Below, piece by piece: positions 9,086 to 14,738 of a stretch of DNA of 22,352 nucleotides (the stretch's first letter is position 1; each line of letters begins with the position of its first letter). This stretch comes from a virus. The translations under genes and the position numbers were made by a program. Location of the stretch: positions 1-22,352 of IMG/VR virus record IMGVR_UViG_3300014501_000085; one strand, written 5' to 3'. The notes under the pieces are model-generated. The model saw nothing but the letters and a program-made list of their open reading frames with translations, did not search any database and was not told the DNA's origin.

Positions 9086-10297
9086 CTATGCGCGCTCTAC
9101 GTTCACATCGAGCTGCACTTCAGCAGTCGTGGTCACAATGCGGTATGCGAAATGCATCTGCGGTGTAGGCGTGACGAAGCCAACCGTGAGTGCAGCCGTT
9201 GCCGGTGCAGCCAGCGATAGAGCATTCGACATTAGCGAGCTGCCTGAGAACGTGCCGTCATCCTCATAACCGCTCTGGTTTGGCTGACCTTGGAGTACAG
9301 GCCAGTTAGGATTATTCGTAAGGTTGTTAGGCGACGCGTAGTACTGGTACGAGTACGGATCGAGGAAGTTCTGATCCGTGCTCTCGATGTTGTAGTTGCC
9401 CGAACTTAGTACAGCTGCCGAGACTGAAGCGCGCCGGAACCCAGCGCACAGCCAAGGTGAGTAGTTCGTTCCGCCCCAGCCTGCTTCGATGGTGTATCCA
9501 CCGCCAGCCGCTGCTGATGCAGTCGTGCCATATTTGGCTGTAGCTGCGTGCGACTCTGTGACGCCAGCCGCGTCCGCGACAACGATGACTGTCGTGGAAT
9601 TACTCACAACCGTGAACGTGCCGTTGTTCCCGGCGTTGGCGAAACCAGCAACGACTATGGTCGCACCAGCGAAGTTATTCGTGCCACCACCCGTGATGGT
9701 GCCTGTGTACGTGTTGTTGCCAGCAGCATACGCGACTGCCGTGAGTGTGAGGGTAGTGGGATCAGTCTCTGCGACAGCCGAGGCATTGACCACACCGATA
9801 TGAGCGGCGGTCGCGGCCGTGACCGTGAACGTGCCATTGTTCGCCGCATTGGCGAATCCTGAGAAGGTGACATCCTGACCGACCAGGGCAGCGAAGCCAG
9901 TGATCGTGCCAAGGTACAGCGCCGGGGATCCGGTCTGAACGGCCGTGATGACGAATGTCGCGCCAGCTGAACTGCCCGAGGCTACGATAGCCGTGACCGT
10001 GGCGAATAGAGCATTTGTGCTGAATGCAGTGGCACCCTGAGCCGTTGCGGAGGGGATGACCTCGACGATGGTATTCCCGCTTCGATCCAATCCCGTGACC
10101 GTGATAGCGCCAATGACGCTCGCATCCGAGGGGGTGAACAGTACCGGGCTCGCCGACACATACGTCTGACCGGTAGGATTCGTCACAGAGGGGGCCGCAG
10201 TCAGGGTCCAGGGTACTCCGGCAACCGGCGCTGCGCCGACTGCGAAGCCTGCAGCGTTCGACGTGATGGGGGATGCGATGAGATGCAGGCGGCGCAT
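9086..10297 (-). CDS. Modular beta-rich virion protein (403 aa)
   Basis: Structural protein with visible modules. Residues about 15-125 form a beta domain (VTGLDRSGNTIVEVIPS then FSTNALFATVTAI) that resembles the central domain of the 255-aa decoration-like protein encoded upstream. Residues 127-187 and 197-254 are two copies of one module (FSGFANAANNGTFTV and VAGFANAGNNGTFTV). A third copy lies in the 745-aa tail protein. The C-terminal 150 residues contain GWGGTNYSPWLCAGFRRASV and a final strand MHFAYRIVTTTAEVQLDV. No catalytic motif is seen. A capsid-decoration or neck-fibre role is inferred from position before the adaptor. The ATG overlaps the upstream stop (TAATG). Confidence 0.75.
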   Translation of the reverse strand: MRRLHLIASPITSNAAGFAVGAAPVAGVPWTLTAAPSVTNPTGQTYVSASPVLFTPSDASVIGAITVTGLDRSGNTIVEVIPSATAQGATAFSTNALFATVTAIVASGSSAGATFVITAVQTGSPALYLGTITGFAALVGQDVTFSGFANAANNGTFTVTAATAAHIGVVNASAVAETDPTTLTLTAVAYAAGNNTYTGTITGGGTNNFAGATIVVAGFANAGNNGTFTVVSNSTTVIVVADAAGVTESHAATAKYGTTASAAAGGGYTIEAGWGGTNYSPWLCAGFRRASVSAAVLSSGNYNIESTDQNFLDPYSYQYYASPNNLTNNPNWPVLQGQPNQSGYEDDGTFSGSSLMSNALSLAAPATAALTVGFVTPTPQMHFAYRIVTTTAEVQLDVNVERA

Positions 10298-10524
10298 TAC
10301 TGTGCAAATCCTGTCTTGACGCGCTGTGTCGCTATGCCCAGATGCTTCTCGATAGTGCCTACACGCGCTTCGAGGTCTGCAACCATCGCTTGAGCCTCAC
10401 CTAGCGTAGGCGCAGTCGCCGAAACGTAGGGGACATTCGCGACTGTTGCGGGCACAGCGGCGAACGATAAATCGGCCGTGAGCTTGGCGAGATCCGCCTG
10501 GATGGTGCTAGTGGGTGTGCTCAT
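10297..10524 (-). CDS. Small coiled-coil-like protein in virion operon (75 aa)
   Basis: The 75-residue protein has an N-terminal helix (STIQADLAKLTADLSFAAVP), a short Thr/Ala-rich linker and a C-terminal helix rich in heptad hydrophobics (EAQAMVADLEARVGTIEKHL), ending KTGFAQ. It has no signal or membrane segment. It is the first gene after the internal terminator/promoter element at 10585-10637 and overlaps the 403-aa gene as TAATG. Small coiled-coil proteins at this point in phage operons can be scaffold-like or chaperone-like, but I do not recognise a family. Function unknown. Confidence 0.7.
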   Translation of the reverse strand: MSTPTSTIQADLAKLTADLSFAAVPATVANVPYVSATAPTLGEAQAMVADLEARVGTIEKHLGIATQRVKTGFAQ

Positions 10525-10584
10525 GATTTTCTCTACTCCGACCCCCTACAGTAATCGGTTCCTGTACGGGTAAGTCATTGATTC

Positions 10585-10612
10585 ATTGTAACCGTGACGA
10601 TTCAGATATAAA
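10585..10612 (-). promoter_or_regulatory. Sigma-70-like promoter for the 75-aa gene and onward
   Basis: On the minus strand TTTATA (10607-10612) is separated by 16 nt from TACAAT (10585-10590). This gives a leader of about 50 nt before the ATG at 10524. Matches to consensus are 4/6 and 5/6. It lies immediately after the hairpin that ends the 255-aa gene unit. Confidence 0.4.
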
Positions 10613-10637
10613 CCGGCTCGAAACTGATACGAACCGG
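10613..10637 (-). terminator. Hairpin behind the 255-aa gene, terminator-like
   Basis: On the minus strand CCGGTTCG and CGAGCCGG form an 8-bp stem (one G-U) around a 9-nt loop, starting 19 nt after the TAA of the 255-aa gene. It is followed by TTTATAT, a weak U-rich tail. It probably ends or reduces transcription after the first late gene. The tail overlaps the -35 of the next promoter. Confidence 0.5.
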
Positions 10638-10655
10638 CATATTTCTGATACGTTC

Positions 10656-11423
10656 TTATGCCTGGGTGACACCAAACGCCTGTGCGTTCGTCGGGCCTCC
10701 AAGGGTCACATACTCCAAGTAGAAAGTCGTCGTTGCCGCTGCCTCGGTCGTTGCCGGGAGGTAGGTGCCCCGAACGTCACCAGTGAGGTTCGTTGCCGGG
10801 GAAGTCGGGTCAGGGACCACAACCGTGCCAGCATCAGCCGCCGCTACCCCAGTGCTCGTGGTCACGTAGCTACCGACCGGGATGTTTCCCGTCGCGAGTA
10901 GGTATGAGAGGCCGATTGCCGCGCCCGTGCCTACCGTGACCGCGCCAGCTGTGAGAGCCGAGAACGTGATCGAGGCTACAGACATGAACGCCTTGAGCGT
11001 GACCACAGCCGTTTCACCGTTTAGGGAGAGGAGCTGGGACATCGCTGCGCCGTAATAGTCAAACCCTGATATCAGAACCGTCTGGGTCGTGTCCCCGGCG
11101 TTGTTACTGACTACAGATACCGTGCGCGGGAAGTCCATCGTTGCGACTAAGCCGCCAGTTGTGCTGTTGGCCGGAACTGCGAGTGATCCGCCAATCGGGT
11201 GAGCGTTCGGGGGTACAGTGACTAAGGCAGCCGCTGTGTATGCCGTGAGGATGTTGTTCGCTACGGCGACGCCTACGTTGCCGAGGTTTTCAAACTGACG
11301 CAGAACGACCGGGACGCCATTAAGCTGTCCGGCAGCTGAAACAGCGTTGCCAGCGCGGAGGTTATCCGTAATTGACAAACGGTGCTGCGGGTACGTGTAG
11401 CCTGCGTTGAACGGGGTAGCCAT
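10656..11423 (-). CDS. Capsid decoration-like virion protein (255 aa)
   Basis: First gene of the late block, about 70 nt downstream of an extended -10 promoter, and set apart from the rest by a terminator-like hairpin, suggesting separate and possibly high expression. The N-terminus (PFNAGYTYPQHRLSITDN) leads into a beta-rich domain: VSVVSNNAGDTTQTVLISGF, DYYGAAMSQLLSLNGETAVV, FMSVASITFSALTAGAVTVG, then DVRGTYLPAT and a C-terminal strand TTFYLEYVTLGGP. It has no HK97 major-capsid features that I can identify, so I call it a decoration-type or accessory head protein. Its middle domain parallels residues 55-125 of the 403-aa protein. A minor capsid protein is the alternative. Confidence 0.7.
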   Translation of the reverse strand: MATPFNAGYTYPQHRLSITDNLRAGNAVSAAGQLNGVPVVLRQFENLGNVGVAVANNILTAYTAAALVTVPPNAHPIGGSLAVPANSTTGGLVATMDFPRTVSVVSNNAGDTTQTVLISGFDYYGAAMSQLLSLNGETAVVTLKAFMSVASITFSALTAGAVTVGTGAAIGLSYLLATGNIPVGSYVTTSTGVAAADAGTVVVPDPTSPATNLTGDVRGTYLPATTEAAATTTFYLEYVTLGGPTNAQAFGVTQA

Positions 11424-11499
11424 TGATTTATCTCACTTTTATTTGCCCTGTACGCGGGGGAAGACGCGCGCGGATTACCGCGATTTTGCCGTTACGTCT

Positions 11500-11508
11500 A
11501 TCATAGCA
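11500..11508 (-). promoter_or_regulatory. Extended -10 promoter for the virion block
   Basis: The minus strand reads TGC-TATGAT: an extended -10 TGn followed by a 5/6 match to TATAAT. The -35 region (TCCGAC, about 11523-11528) is poor, as is usual for extended -10 promoters. Transcription would start near 11493, giving a 70-nt leader that contains the hairpin CGCGG-TAAT-CCGCG (11469-11482). A similar TGC-TATAAT occurs at 18464-18472. Confidence 0.5.
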
Positions 11509-11531
11509 CGGTTTGACAATAGGTCGGAAAC

Positions 11532-11560
11532 TTGACTTCTGGCCGGGACGCGAGTATCGT
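11532..11560 (+). promoter_or_regulatory. Sigma-70 promoter of the plus-strand gene block
   Basis: TTGACT (11532-11537), a 17-nt spacer, then TATCGT (11555-11560). Transcription would begin near 11567, 20 nt before the first small ORF. It is divergent to the late promoter only 24 bp away, so the two could share a regulator. Confidence 0.55.
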
Positions 11561-11587
11561 TGCCGCAACGACCACAAGGAAAGACAG

Positions 11588-11683
11588 ATGACATACTCAC
11601 AAGCACGAACCCTCAACACCCTCGTAGGCCGCATCGATGCAGCCATCCTCAAAGCGATCCTCTGGGTCGCGGGAGTCAAATAA
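11588..11683 (+). CDS. 31-aa leader ORF
   Basis: ATG at 11588, about 20 nt after the expected transcription start, with AAGGAAAG as ribosome-binding site. The product begins MTYSQARTLNTLVGRIDAAI and ends LKAILWVAGVK. The TAA is 1 nt before the ATG of the next gene (TAACATG), so translation is probably coupled. It is an amphipathic helix in appearance. Function unknown; it may simply be a small early protein. Confidence 0.6.
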   Translation: MTYSQARTLNTLVGRIDAAILKAILWVAGVK

Positions 11684-11684
11684 C

Positions 11685-12152
11685 ATGGCGCAGAACCTCA
11701 AACACACCGCGACCATCGACGGTTGCGTCTTCAAGCGGGGCAGCGTCAGCAAGCGCTACTCACACGCGGTCATCAACCAGTGGGACATCGCCCAGGCACG
11801 CACCGAGCGCGGTCTCGAAGCGAGCAAGAACTGGAAGCGCAACCTCGCCTACTTCCAGTCCTGGGTAGACGGCACTTGCGAGTTCTTCGCGAAGCCTTCC
11901 TACCGCAGTGAGGAGGACCACAAGCGGATGGTCTGGGAATCCATCTCAAACGCCAAGGCATGGATCGCCCTGGGTGAGCTGGGCCACATCTCTGAGTCCA
12001 TCGAAGCCTTCGATGACTCAATGAAAAACTCGCACGTATCGAGCGATGGCAAAAGTTTCTACGGGTGCGCTGGCTGGTGCAGCCGCCTGGACTTAGCGCA
12101 GAAGCTCGCCGCGCGCACCCACGGTCACATCGTAGCCACGGAGATCAAGTGA
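11685..12152 (+). CDS. Hypothetical early protein (155 aa)
   Basis: I place the start at ATG 11685 (MAQNLKHTATIDG), not the upstream in-frame ATG at 11637: it follows the 31-aa ORF's stop by 1 nt and has GGGAG about 10 nt ahead. The protein is soluble, mixed alpha/beta and rich in Trp and charged residues (NWKRNLAYFQSW, HKRMVWESISNAKAWIALGE). Two cysteines close to the C-terminus (FYGCAGWCSRLD) might bind metal or form a disulfide. No recognised domain. Its stop overlaps the next start (TGATG). Confidence 0.75.
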   Translation: MAQNLKHTATIDGCVFKRGSVSKRYSHAVINQWDIAQARTERGLEASKNWKRNLAYFQSWVDGTCEFFAKPSYRSEEDHKRMVWESISNAKAWIALGELGHISESIEAFDDSMKNSHVSSDGKSFYGCAGWCSRLDLAQKLAARTHGHIVATEIK

Positions 12153-12358
12153 TGCCCAACATGAACTACGTCCGCGCCTTCCGCGTGGTCACCCAGGTCT
12201 TCACTGACAAGAGTGAGACCTATCACGTACAGTCCGGCGACAGGGTGATCGCCAGCTCGAACCACTTCGGCGATGCGGATCGCCTGATGGACAGCCTCAA
12301 CATCGCCATCGAGAGCTTCCTCTGCGGCGACCCGAGCCACGTCAACACAATCGGATAG
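12152..12358 (+). CDS. Hypothetical early protein (68 aa)
   Basis: ATG 12152 overlaps the upstream stop as TGATG, which decides the start over a longer in-frame version. The product has a beta-rich N-terminal half (NYVRAFRVVTQVFTDKSETY) and a helical C-terminal half (DADRLMDSLNIAIESFLCG). Compact single domain, no signal peptide, no known motif. The region immediately after the stop folds into alternative hairpins (12353-12400) ahead of the next gene. Confidence 0.7.
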   Translation: MPNMNYVRAFRVVTQVFTDKSETYHVQSGDRVIASSNHFGDADRLMDSLNIAIESFLCGDPSHVNTIG

Positions 12359-12400
12359 CAGTATCCCAGGTGCCCTTCTCACGAGGGGCATCGAGGATAC
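12353..12400 (+). promoter_or_regulatory. Alternative stem-loops in leader of the DUF6876-like gene
   Basis: Structure A: GTATCC (12361-12366) pairs with GGATAC (12395-12400) outside an inner stem TGCCCTT/AGGGGCA (12371-12377/12384-12390) with a 6-nt loop. Structure B: GGATA (12353-12357) pairs with TATCC (12362-12366). A and B share TATCC and cannot coexist. Part of B lies in the last codons and stop of the upstream gene, so a terminating ribosome would favour A. No U-tract follows. Confidence 0.45.
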
Positions 12401-12417
12401 AAACCAGGAGATCAATC

Positions 12418-12771
12418 ATGAGCGAACTAAACCCCAGCATCATGTCCGGCTTCACCGGCACCGAGAATCTGTACCGCCACCTGGGCGGAATCGTATTCAC
12501 TGACGGTGTCAAATACGTCGCGGACACAACGGGCGGCTACTGGCTGCTCGATCTGATCTTCTCGCACCAGCTCGACAAGAAGGTGCGCAAGGAAGAGTTC
12601 CAGGTGTGGAAGCTCGAAGTCACTTACAACGGCAACGCGGCCAAGGCAATCTGCGAGGATGGCGACGGCAAGGCTATCACCACCCAGGACATCGAGTTCA
12701 CGGACTTCCCGGCCCCAGGAATCACGCTCTGGTTCATCAACAAGACGATCCTCTTACCCTCGGAGTACTAG
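12418..12771 (+). CDS. DUF6876-like protein (117 aa)
   Basis: The start at 12418 is fixed by CCAGGAG 7 nt upstream. Conserved pattern in order: GFTGTENLYRHLGGIVFTDG, VKYVADTTGGYWLLDLIFSH, FQVWKLEVTYN, CEDGDGKAITTQDIEFTDFP and a C-terminal LLPSEY. This matches the DUF6876 family I know from phages and plasmids ('TDGVKYLAE..GAYWLLD', 'TDFP', 'LLPSEY'). Members are small soluble proteins of unknown activity. The length is normal and all landmarks are present. It has its own structured leader, so it may be regulated separately from the genes before it. Family assignment is from memory. Confidence 0.85.
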   Translation: MSELNPSIMSGFTGTENLYRHLGGIVFTDGVKYVADTTGGYWLLDLIFSHQLDKKVRKEEFQVWKLEVTYNGNAAKAICEDGDGKAITTQDIEFTDFPAPGITLWFINKTILLPSEY

Positions 12772-12773
12772 GC

Positions 12774-12956
12774 ATGAAGACACTCACCCTGCTCGCGCTG
12801 CTGCTCACGGGCTGCGCGACCGAGTCACCACGCGAAAAGCATGAGGCACAGTGCGAGCGCATGCGCGCACAGTTTAGCGCCGATCTGGTATTAGGTCATG
12901 GAGACCTGATGAACGAAATACATATCATCTCACGAGAGTGCGGGACAACATCATGA
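12774..12956 (+). CDS. Small lipoprotein (60 aa)
   Basis: A short signal peptide MKTLTLLALLLTGCATES with lipobox LLTGC predicts lipidation at Cys14 and a 46-residue mature protein with two further cysteines (HEAQCERMRAQF, SRECGTTS). It lies 2 nt after the DUF6876-like gene and overlaps the next, membrane-protein gene (ATGA). A small lipoprotein beside a single-span membrane protein recalls spanin pairs (Rz1/Rz), but the order is reversed, the proteins are not nested and Rz coiled-coil features are lacking. I leave its role open: envelope-associated, perhaps superinfection exclusion. Confidence 0.75.
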   Translation: MKTLTLLALLLTGCATESPREKHEAQCERMRAQFSADLVLGHGDLMNEIHIISRECGTTS

Positions 12957-13063
12957 GCACACGCAAGATCCTCTACGGCATCATGATCGCGATACTCACG
13001 GTCGTGTTTCTTTACCTTGTAATGCAAACGGAAAACAGTTGCGCCCAATGGTGCGGAGTTTAA
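12953..13063 (+). CDS. Single-span mini membrane protein (36 aa)
   Basis: ATG overlaps the lipoprotein stop (ATGA). The product begins MSTRKILYGIMIAILTVVFL: basic N-terminus, one transmembrane helix (about residues 6-24), then a short tail ending ENSCAQWCGV with two cysteines. N-in/C-out topology would put the cysteines in the periplasm. Probably translated together with the lipoprotein. Function unknown. Confidence 0.65.
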   Translation: MSTRKILYGIMIAILTVVFLYLVMQTENSCAQWCGV

Positions 13064-13066
13064 ATC

Positions 13067-13270
13067 ATGACAGCTAAAATCTACGACTTTGGCTTCTTCA
13101 AGCGCCAGCGCGTGCTGGACCAACTTGCTAAGACAGAGGCGCACACTAAGGACTGCGTAGGGTGCCAAACGCGCGTGCCGCTGAATTTTCACACCTTCCA
13201 CTGGCAGCACCCATATTTCGGGTCCAGTGACTGTGGATGCCCCAACGGGCAATCGCGGTGGTTCCAGTGA
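13067..13270 (+). CDS. Small Cys/His-rich protein (67 aa)
   Basis: Starts 3 nt after the previous stop. The N-terminus is basic (YDFGFFKRQRVLDQLAKTE). Then come CVGCQTR, a His/aromatic segment (NFHTFHWQHPYF) and CGCPNGQSRW. Four cysteines as CxxC and CGC plus histidines suggest a metal-binding fold, but spacing does not match a family I know. The stop overlaps the next gene as GTGA. Confidence 0.65.
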   Translation: MTAKIYDFGFFKRQRVLDQLAKTEAHTKDCVGCQTRVPLNFHTFHWQHPYFGSSDCGCPNGQSRWFQ

Positions 13271-13461
13271 GGGGCGCTCCTATCCCAGGGCATTGCTACG
13301 AGACCCACGCCGATGTCAGCTGGACGCGAGCAGAATGGCAAGACCGTATGCGCCGGGTGATACAGGCCGGTGGCCGCAGGCGCGTAGAGAACGGCGAGAC
13401 GTTCATCCACATACATGGCGGCAAGCTCAATTCGGAGATCTACGCTAATGTCCCAGCGTGA
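13267..13461 (+). CDS. Small basic hypothetical protein (64 aa)
   Basis: I choose GTG 13267, overlapping the previous stop as GTGA, in line with the junctions of this block. An ATG at 13237 would add ten residues inside the previous gene and has no clear ribosome-binding site. The product has a central helix WTRAEWQDRMRRVIQAGGRR followed by a beta hairpin (NGETFIHIHGGKLNSEIY). Charged and soluble; function unknown. It overlaps the zinc-finger gene by 14 nt. Confidence 0.6.
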   Translation: MRGAPIPGHCYETHADVSWTRAEWQDRMRRVIQAGGRRRVENGETFIHIHGGKLNSEIYANVPA

Positions 13462-13678
13462 CCCAGCCAACCCAGACTTCTCCGACCTGGAGCAGCTGGA
13501 AGACCTGAGAGGCGACGTCTACGTACCAGTGCATAGGGTAGCCCCCTCATCCCTCGGGCCCGCCACGGTGTCCTGCAGCCGCTGTAAGGGGACTGGGCAG
13601 CACCCCTGCGGGCGTTGCTTTGGGTGCGACGGTACTGGCCGGATGCTAGCTCGAAAGACTGGCATGCGGATCGGATAG
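13448..13678 (+). CDS. DnaJ-type zinc-finger mini-protein (76 aa)
   Basis: ATG 13448 lies inside the previous gene's end. The first 40 residues are acidic and unremarkable. Residues about 43-65 carry CSRCKGTG and, nine residues on, CFGCDGTG (two CxxCxGxG repeats as in the DnaJ central zinc domain, with an extra CGRC between). Two repeats should bind one zinc ion. It lacks the J domain and substrate-binding domains of real DnaJ, so it is an isolated zinc-binding module. In DnaJ this motif contacts unfolded protein; here the role is unknown. An in-frame ATG at 13415 belongs to the preceding gene's region and is disfavoured. Confidence 0.7.
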   Translation: MSQRDPANPDFSDLEQLEDLRGDVYVPVHRVAPSSLGPATVSCSRCKGTGQHPCGRCFGCDGTGRMLARKTGMRIG

Positions 13679-13679
13679 G

Positions 13680-13708
13680 TTGACAGCCAGCCAGCAAGCG
13701 CGTATACT
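13680..13708 (+). promoter_or_regulatory. Near-consensus sigma-70 promoter
   Basis: TTGACA (13680-13685), exactly 17 nt, TATACT (13703-13708). Only one base differs from consensus. It starts 2 nt after the previous gene's stop and gives a leader of about 20 nt containing CCAGGAG before the ATG at 13735. The strongest-looking promoter in the window. Confidence 0.85.
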
Positions 13709-13734
13709 CCAAACCAATAAACCAGGAGACTCAA

Positions 13735-13944
13735 ATGACAATTCTAGTACTGTACAACTCAAAGAAGCTGCTGAAGTCCGAAATAGGGCAGCCGCTGAAG
13801 TACCGCGAGACCTCGATGTTCGGTGCCGAGTACCGCCCTGACGGGGTGCTCACTGTAGCGCACCGCCCGCACATGACCGGCAAGGGCCGCGAGTTCTTCG
13901 CCCGCGTCACAATGAAGGGCGGGTTGATATCGAAGGTCGAATAG
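13735..13944 (+). CDS. Small phage protein with GREFFA(R/Q)VTM motif (69 aa)
   Basis: Ribosome-binding site CCAGGAG, 7 nt spacer. Sequence landmarks: ILVLYNSKKLLKSEIGQPLK, YRETSMFGAEYRPDG, then GKGREFFARVTMKGGLISKV. I recognise this arrangement from small hypothetical proteins common in phage early regions, with full length near 65-75 residues. No activity is known to me. Placed directly behind the strongest promoter in the window, so it is probably abundant early in infection. Confidence 0.8.
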   Translation: MTILVLYNSKKLLKSEIGQPLKYRETSMFGAEYRPDGVLTVAHRPHMTGKGREFFARVTMKGGLISKVE

Positions 13945-13953
13945 GGTTATAAT
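13924..13953 (+). promoter_or_regulatory. Sigma-70 promoter inside the end of the 69-aa gene
   Basis: TTGATA (13924-13929), 18-nt spacer, TATAAT (13948-13953, perfect). The -35 lies in the coding end of the 69-aa gene and the -10 just after its stop. It drives the ATGA-coupled chain that begins at 13983, which has TTGGAGG as ribosome-binding site. Confidence 0.75.
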
Positions 13954-13982
13954 CTAATCTCACAACTTGGAGGCAACAGCCA

Positions 13983-14231
13983 ATGAAGAGTTACTACGAA
14001 ACGGGGCGCAGCGAGACGCGCGAGCAGATGACCACGGGTTATGCTGCCATGATCCTCGCCGGGTTAGCCCCGATAGGCTCAAAGCTCTGGTTCGAGGCCC
14101 GCGCGGTGTTCGCTCGGTCACGCGCCAACAATAAGATCGAGGATGCCCGCTGGGACGGATACGCGGAAGGCGCGCGCGACCAACGCCTAGCAACTGCCGA
14201 GGATCGCCGCATAGCGATGGCTCGATCATGA
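13983..14231 (+). CDS. Hypothetical protein (82 aa)
   Basis: First gene of an ATGA-coupled chain. Ribosome-binding site TTGGAGG. The N-terminal 35 residues include a mildly hydrophobic helix (TGYAAMILAGLAPIGSKLWF) that could be a weak membrane segment or amphipathic helix. The rest is charged (RSRANNKIEDARWDGYAEGA, RDQRLATAEDRRIAMARS). Function unknown; no family recognised. Confidence 0.7.
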   Translation: MKSYYETGRSETREQMTTGYAAMILAGLAPIGSKLWFEARAVFARSRANNKIEDARWDGYAEGARDQRLATAEDRRIAMARS

Positions 14232-14443
14232 ACAACACCTTCCAAGACCTCAACGCTGGCGACACGGTTCGCTTCCGCATGCCCAACGGCATAGGCCGCA
14301 ACGGTCCCGAGTACAAGGCAGCGAAGGGCACCGTCATCAAGTACCTCGTGTTCCAGGATCATGTTTGCGTCAACGTCGGCCGGGGCAATCCCCAGGTCGT
14401 AGACAGCAGGAACTTCATAAGCGTTGTACGGAGGGTCGCATGA
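14228..14443 (+). CDS. SH3-like small protein (71 aa)
   Basis: ATGA overlap with the previous stop. The predicted fold is five short beta strands: AGDTVRFRMPNGIGRNG, then KAAKGTVIKYLVFQDHVCVN, then VVDSRNFISVVRRV. This alternation of strands and Gly turns looks like an SH3/KOW barrel of the sort found in small phage proteins that bind nucleic acid or partner proteins. Inference from pattern only. Translationally coupled to both neighbours. Confidence 0.7.
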   Translation: MNNTFQDLNAGDTVRFRMPNGIGRNGPEYKAAKGTVIKYLVFQDHVCVNVGRGNPQVVDSRNFISVVRRVA

Positions 14444-14595
14444 ACTACTCATGGAACAGGGGCGAGGTCATAGTGCGCCCGCGCGACACGCGCAGGCTAG
14501 TCACCCAGCAGGAGCAGACAGCCCTGCACCTGAAGCTCTTGGCTGCGGAGCGCCCGCCGCTCCCGGTAGCCAAGCGCATGGAGTTCAAGGCATGA
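14440..14595 (+). CDS. Hypothetical basic protein (51 aa)
   Basis: ATGA overlaps at both ends. Basic N-terminus (MNYSWNRGEVIVRPRDTRRL) followed by a helix (VTQQEQTALHLKLLAAERPP). Codon use resembles neighbouring genes. An earlier in-frame ATG at 14365 lies wholly inside the upstream gene and is disfavoured. Function unknown. Confidence 0.65.
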   Translation: MNYSWNRGEVIVRPRDTRRLVTQQEQTALHLKLLAAERPPLPVAKRMEFKA

Positions 14596-14738
14596 GAGAG
14601 TTCATCCGCATCGATGTACAGATGGCAGTGTGGGCAGTGCATATCCTGTACGACGCTGAAGACATCAGCGACTTCGAGTTCAAGGTAGCCTGCCGCTGCG
14701 AGTACTCAAACCCCGTCATCCTGGAGAAGTGGACATGA
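14592..14738 (+). CDS. Hypothetical protein (48 aa)
   Basis: ATGA overlaps at both ends fix the start at 14592. The product has a beta-helix character (REFIRIDVQMAVWAVHILYD, then FEFKVACRCEY) with a CRC pair. Not a membrane protein. No family recognised; real because it fills its slot exactly in the coupled chain. Confidence 0.65.
   Translation: MREFIRIDVQMAVWAVHILYDAEDISDFEFKVACRCEYSNPVILEKWT

Noticed and set aside
10656-11423. Major capsid protein
   Set aside because: Too short and lacks recognisable HK97-fold features; beta-rich decoration-like pattern fits better.
11428-11679. 83-aa minus-strand ORF across the divergent promoter region
   Set aside because: No ribosome-binding site, Arg-rich unnatural composition, overlaps promoters on both strands and the 31-aa leader ORF.
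12774-13063. Rz/Rz1 spanin pair
   Set aside because: The lipoprotein comes first, the genes are not nested and the membrane partner is only 36 aa without a periplasmic coiled coil.
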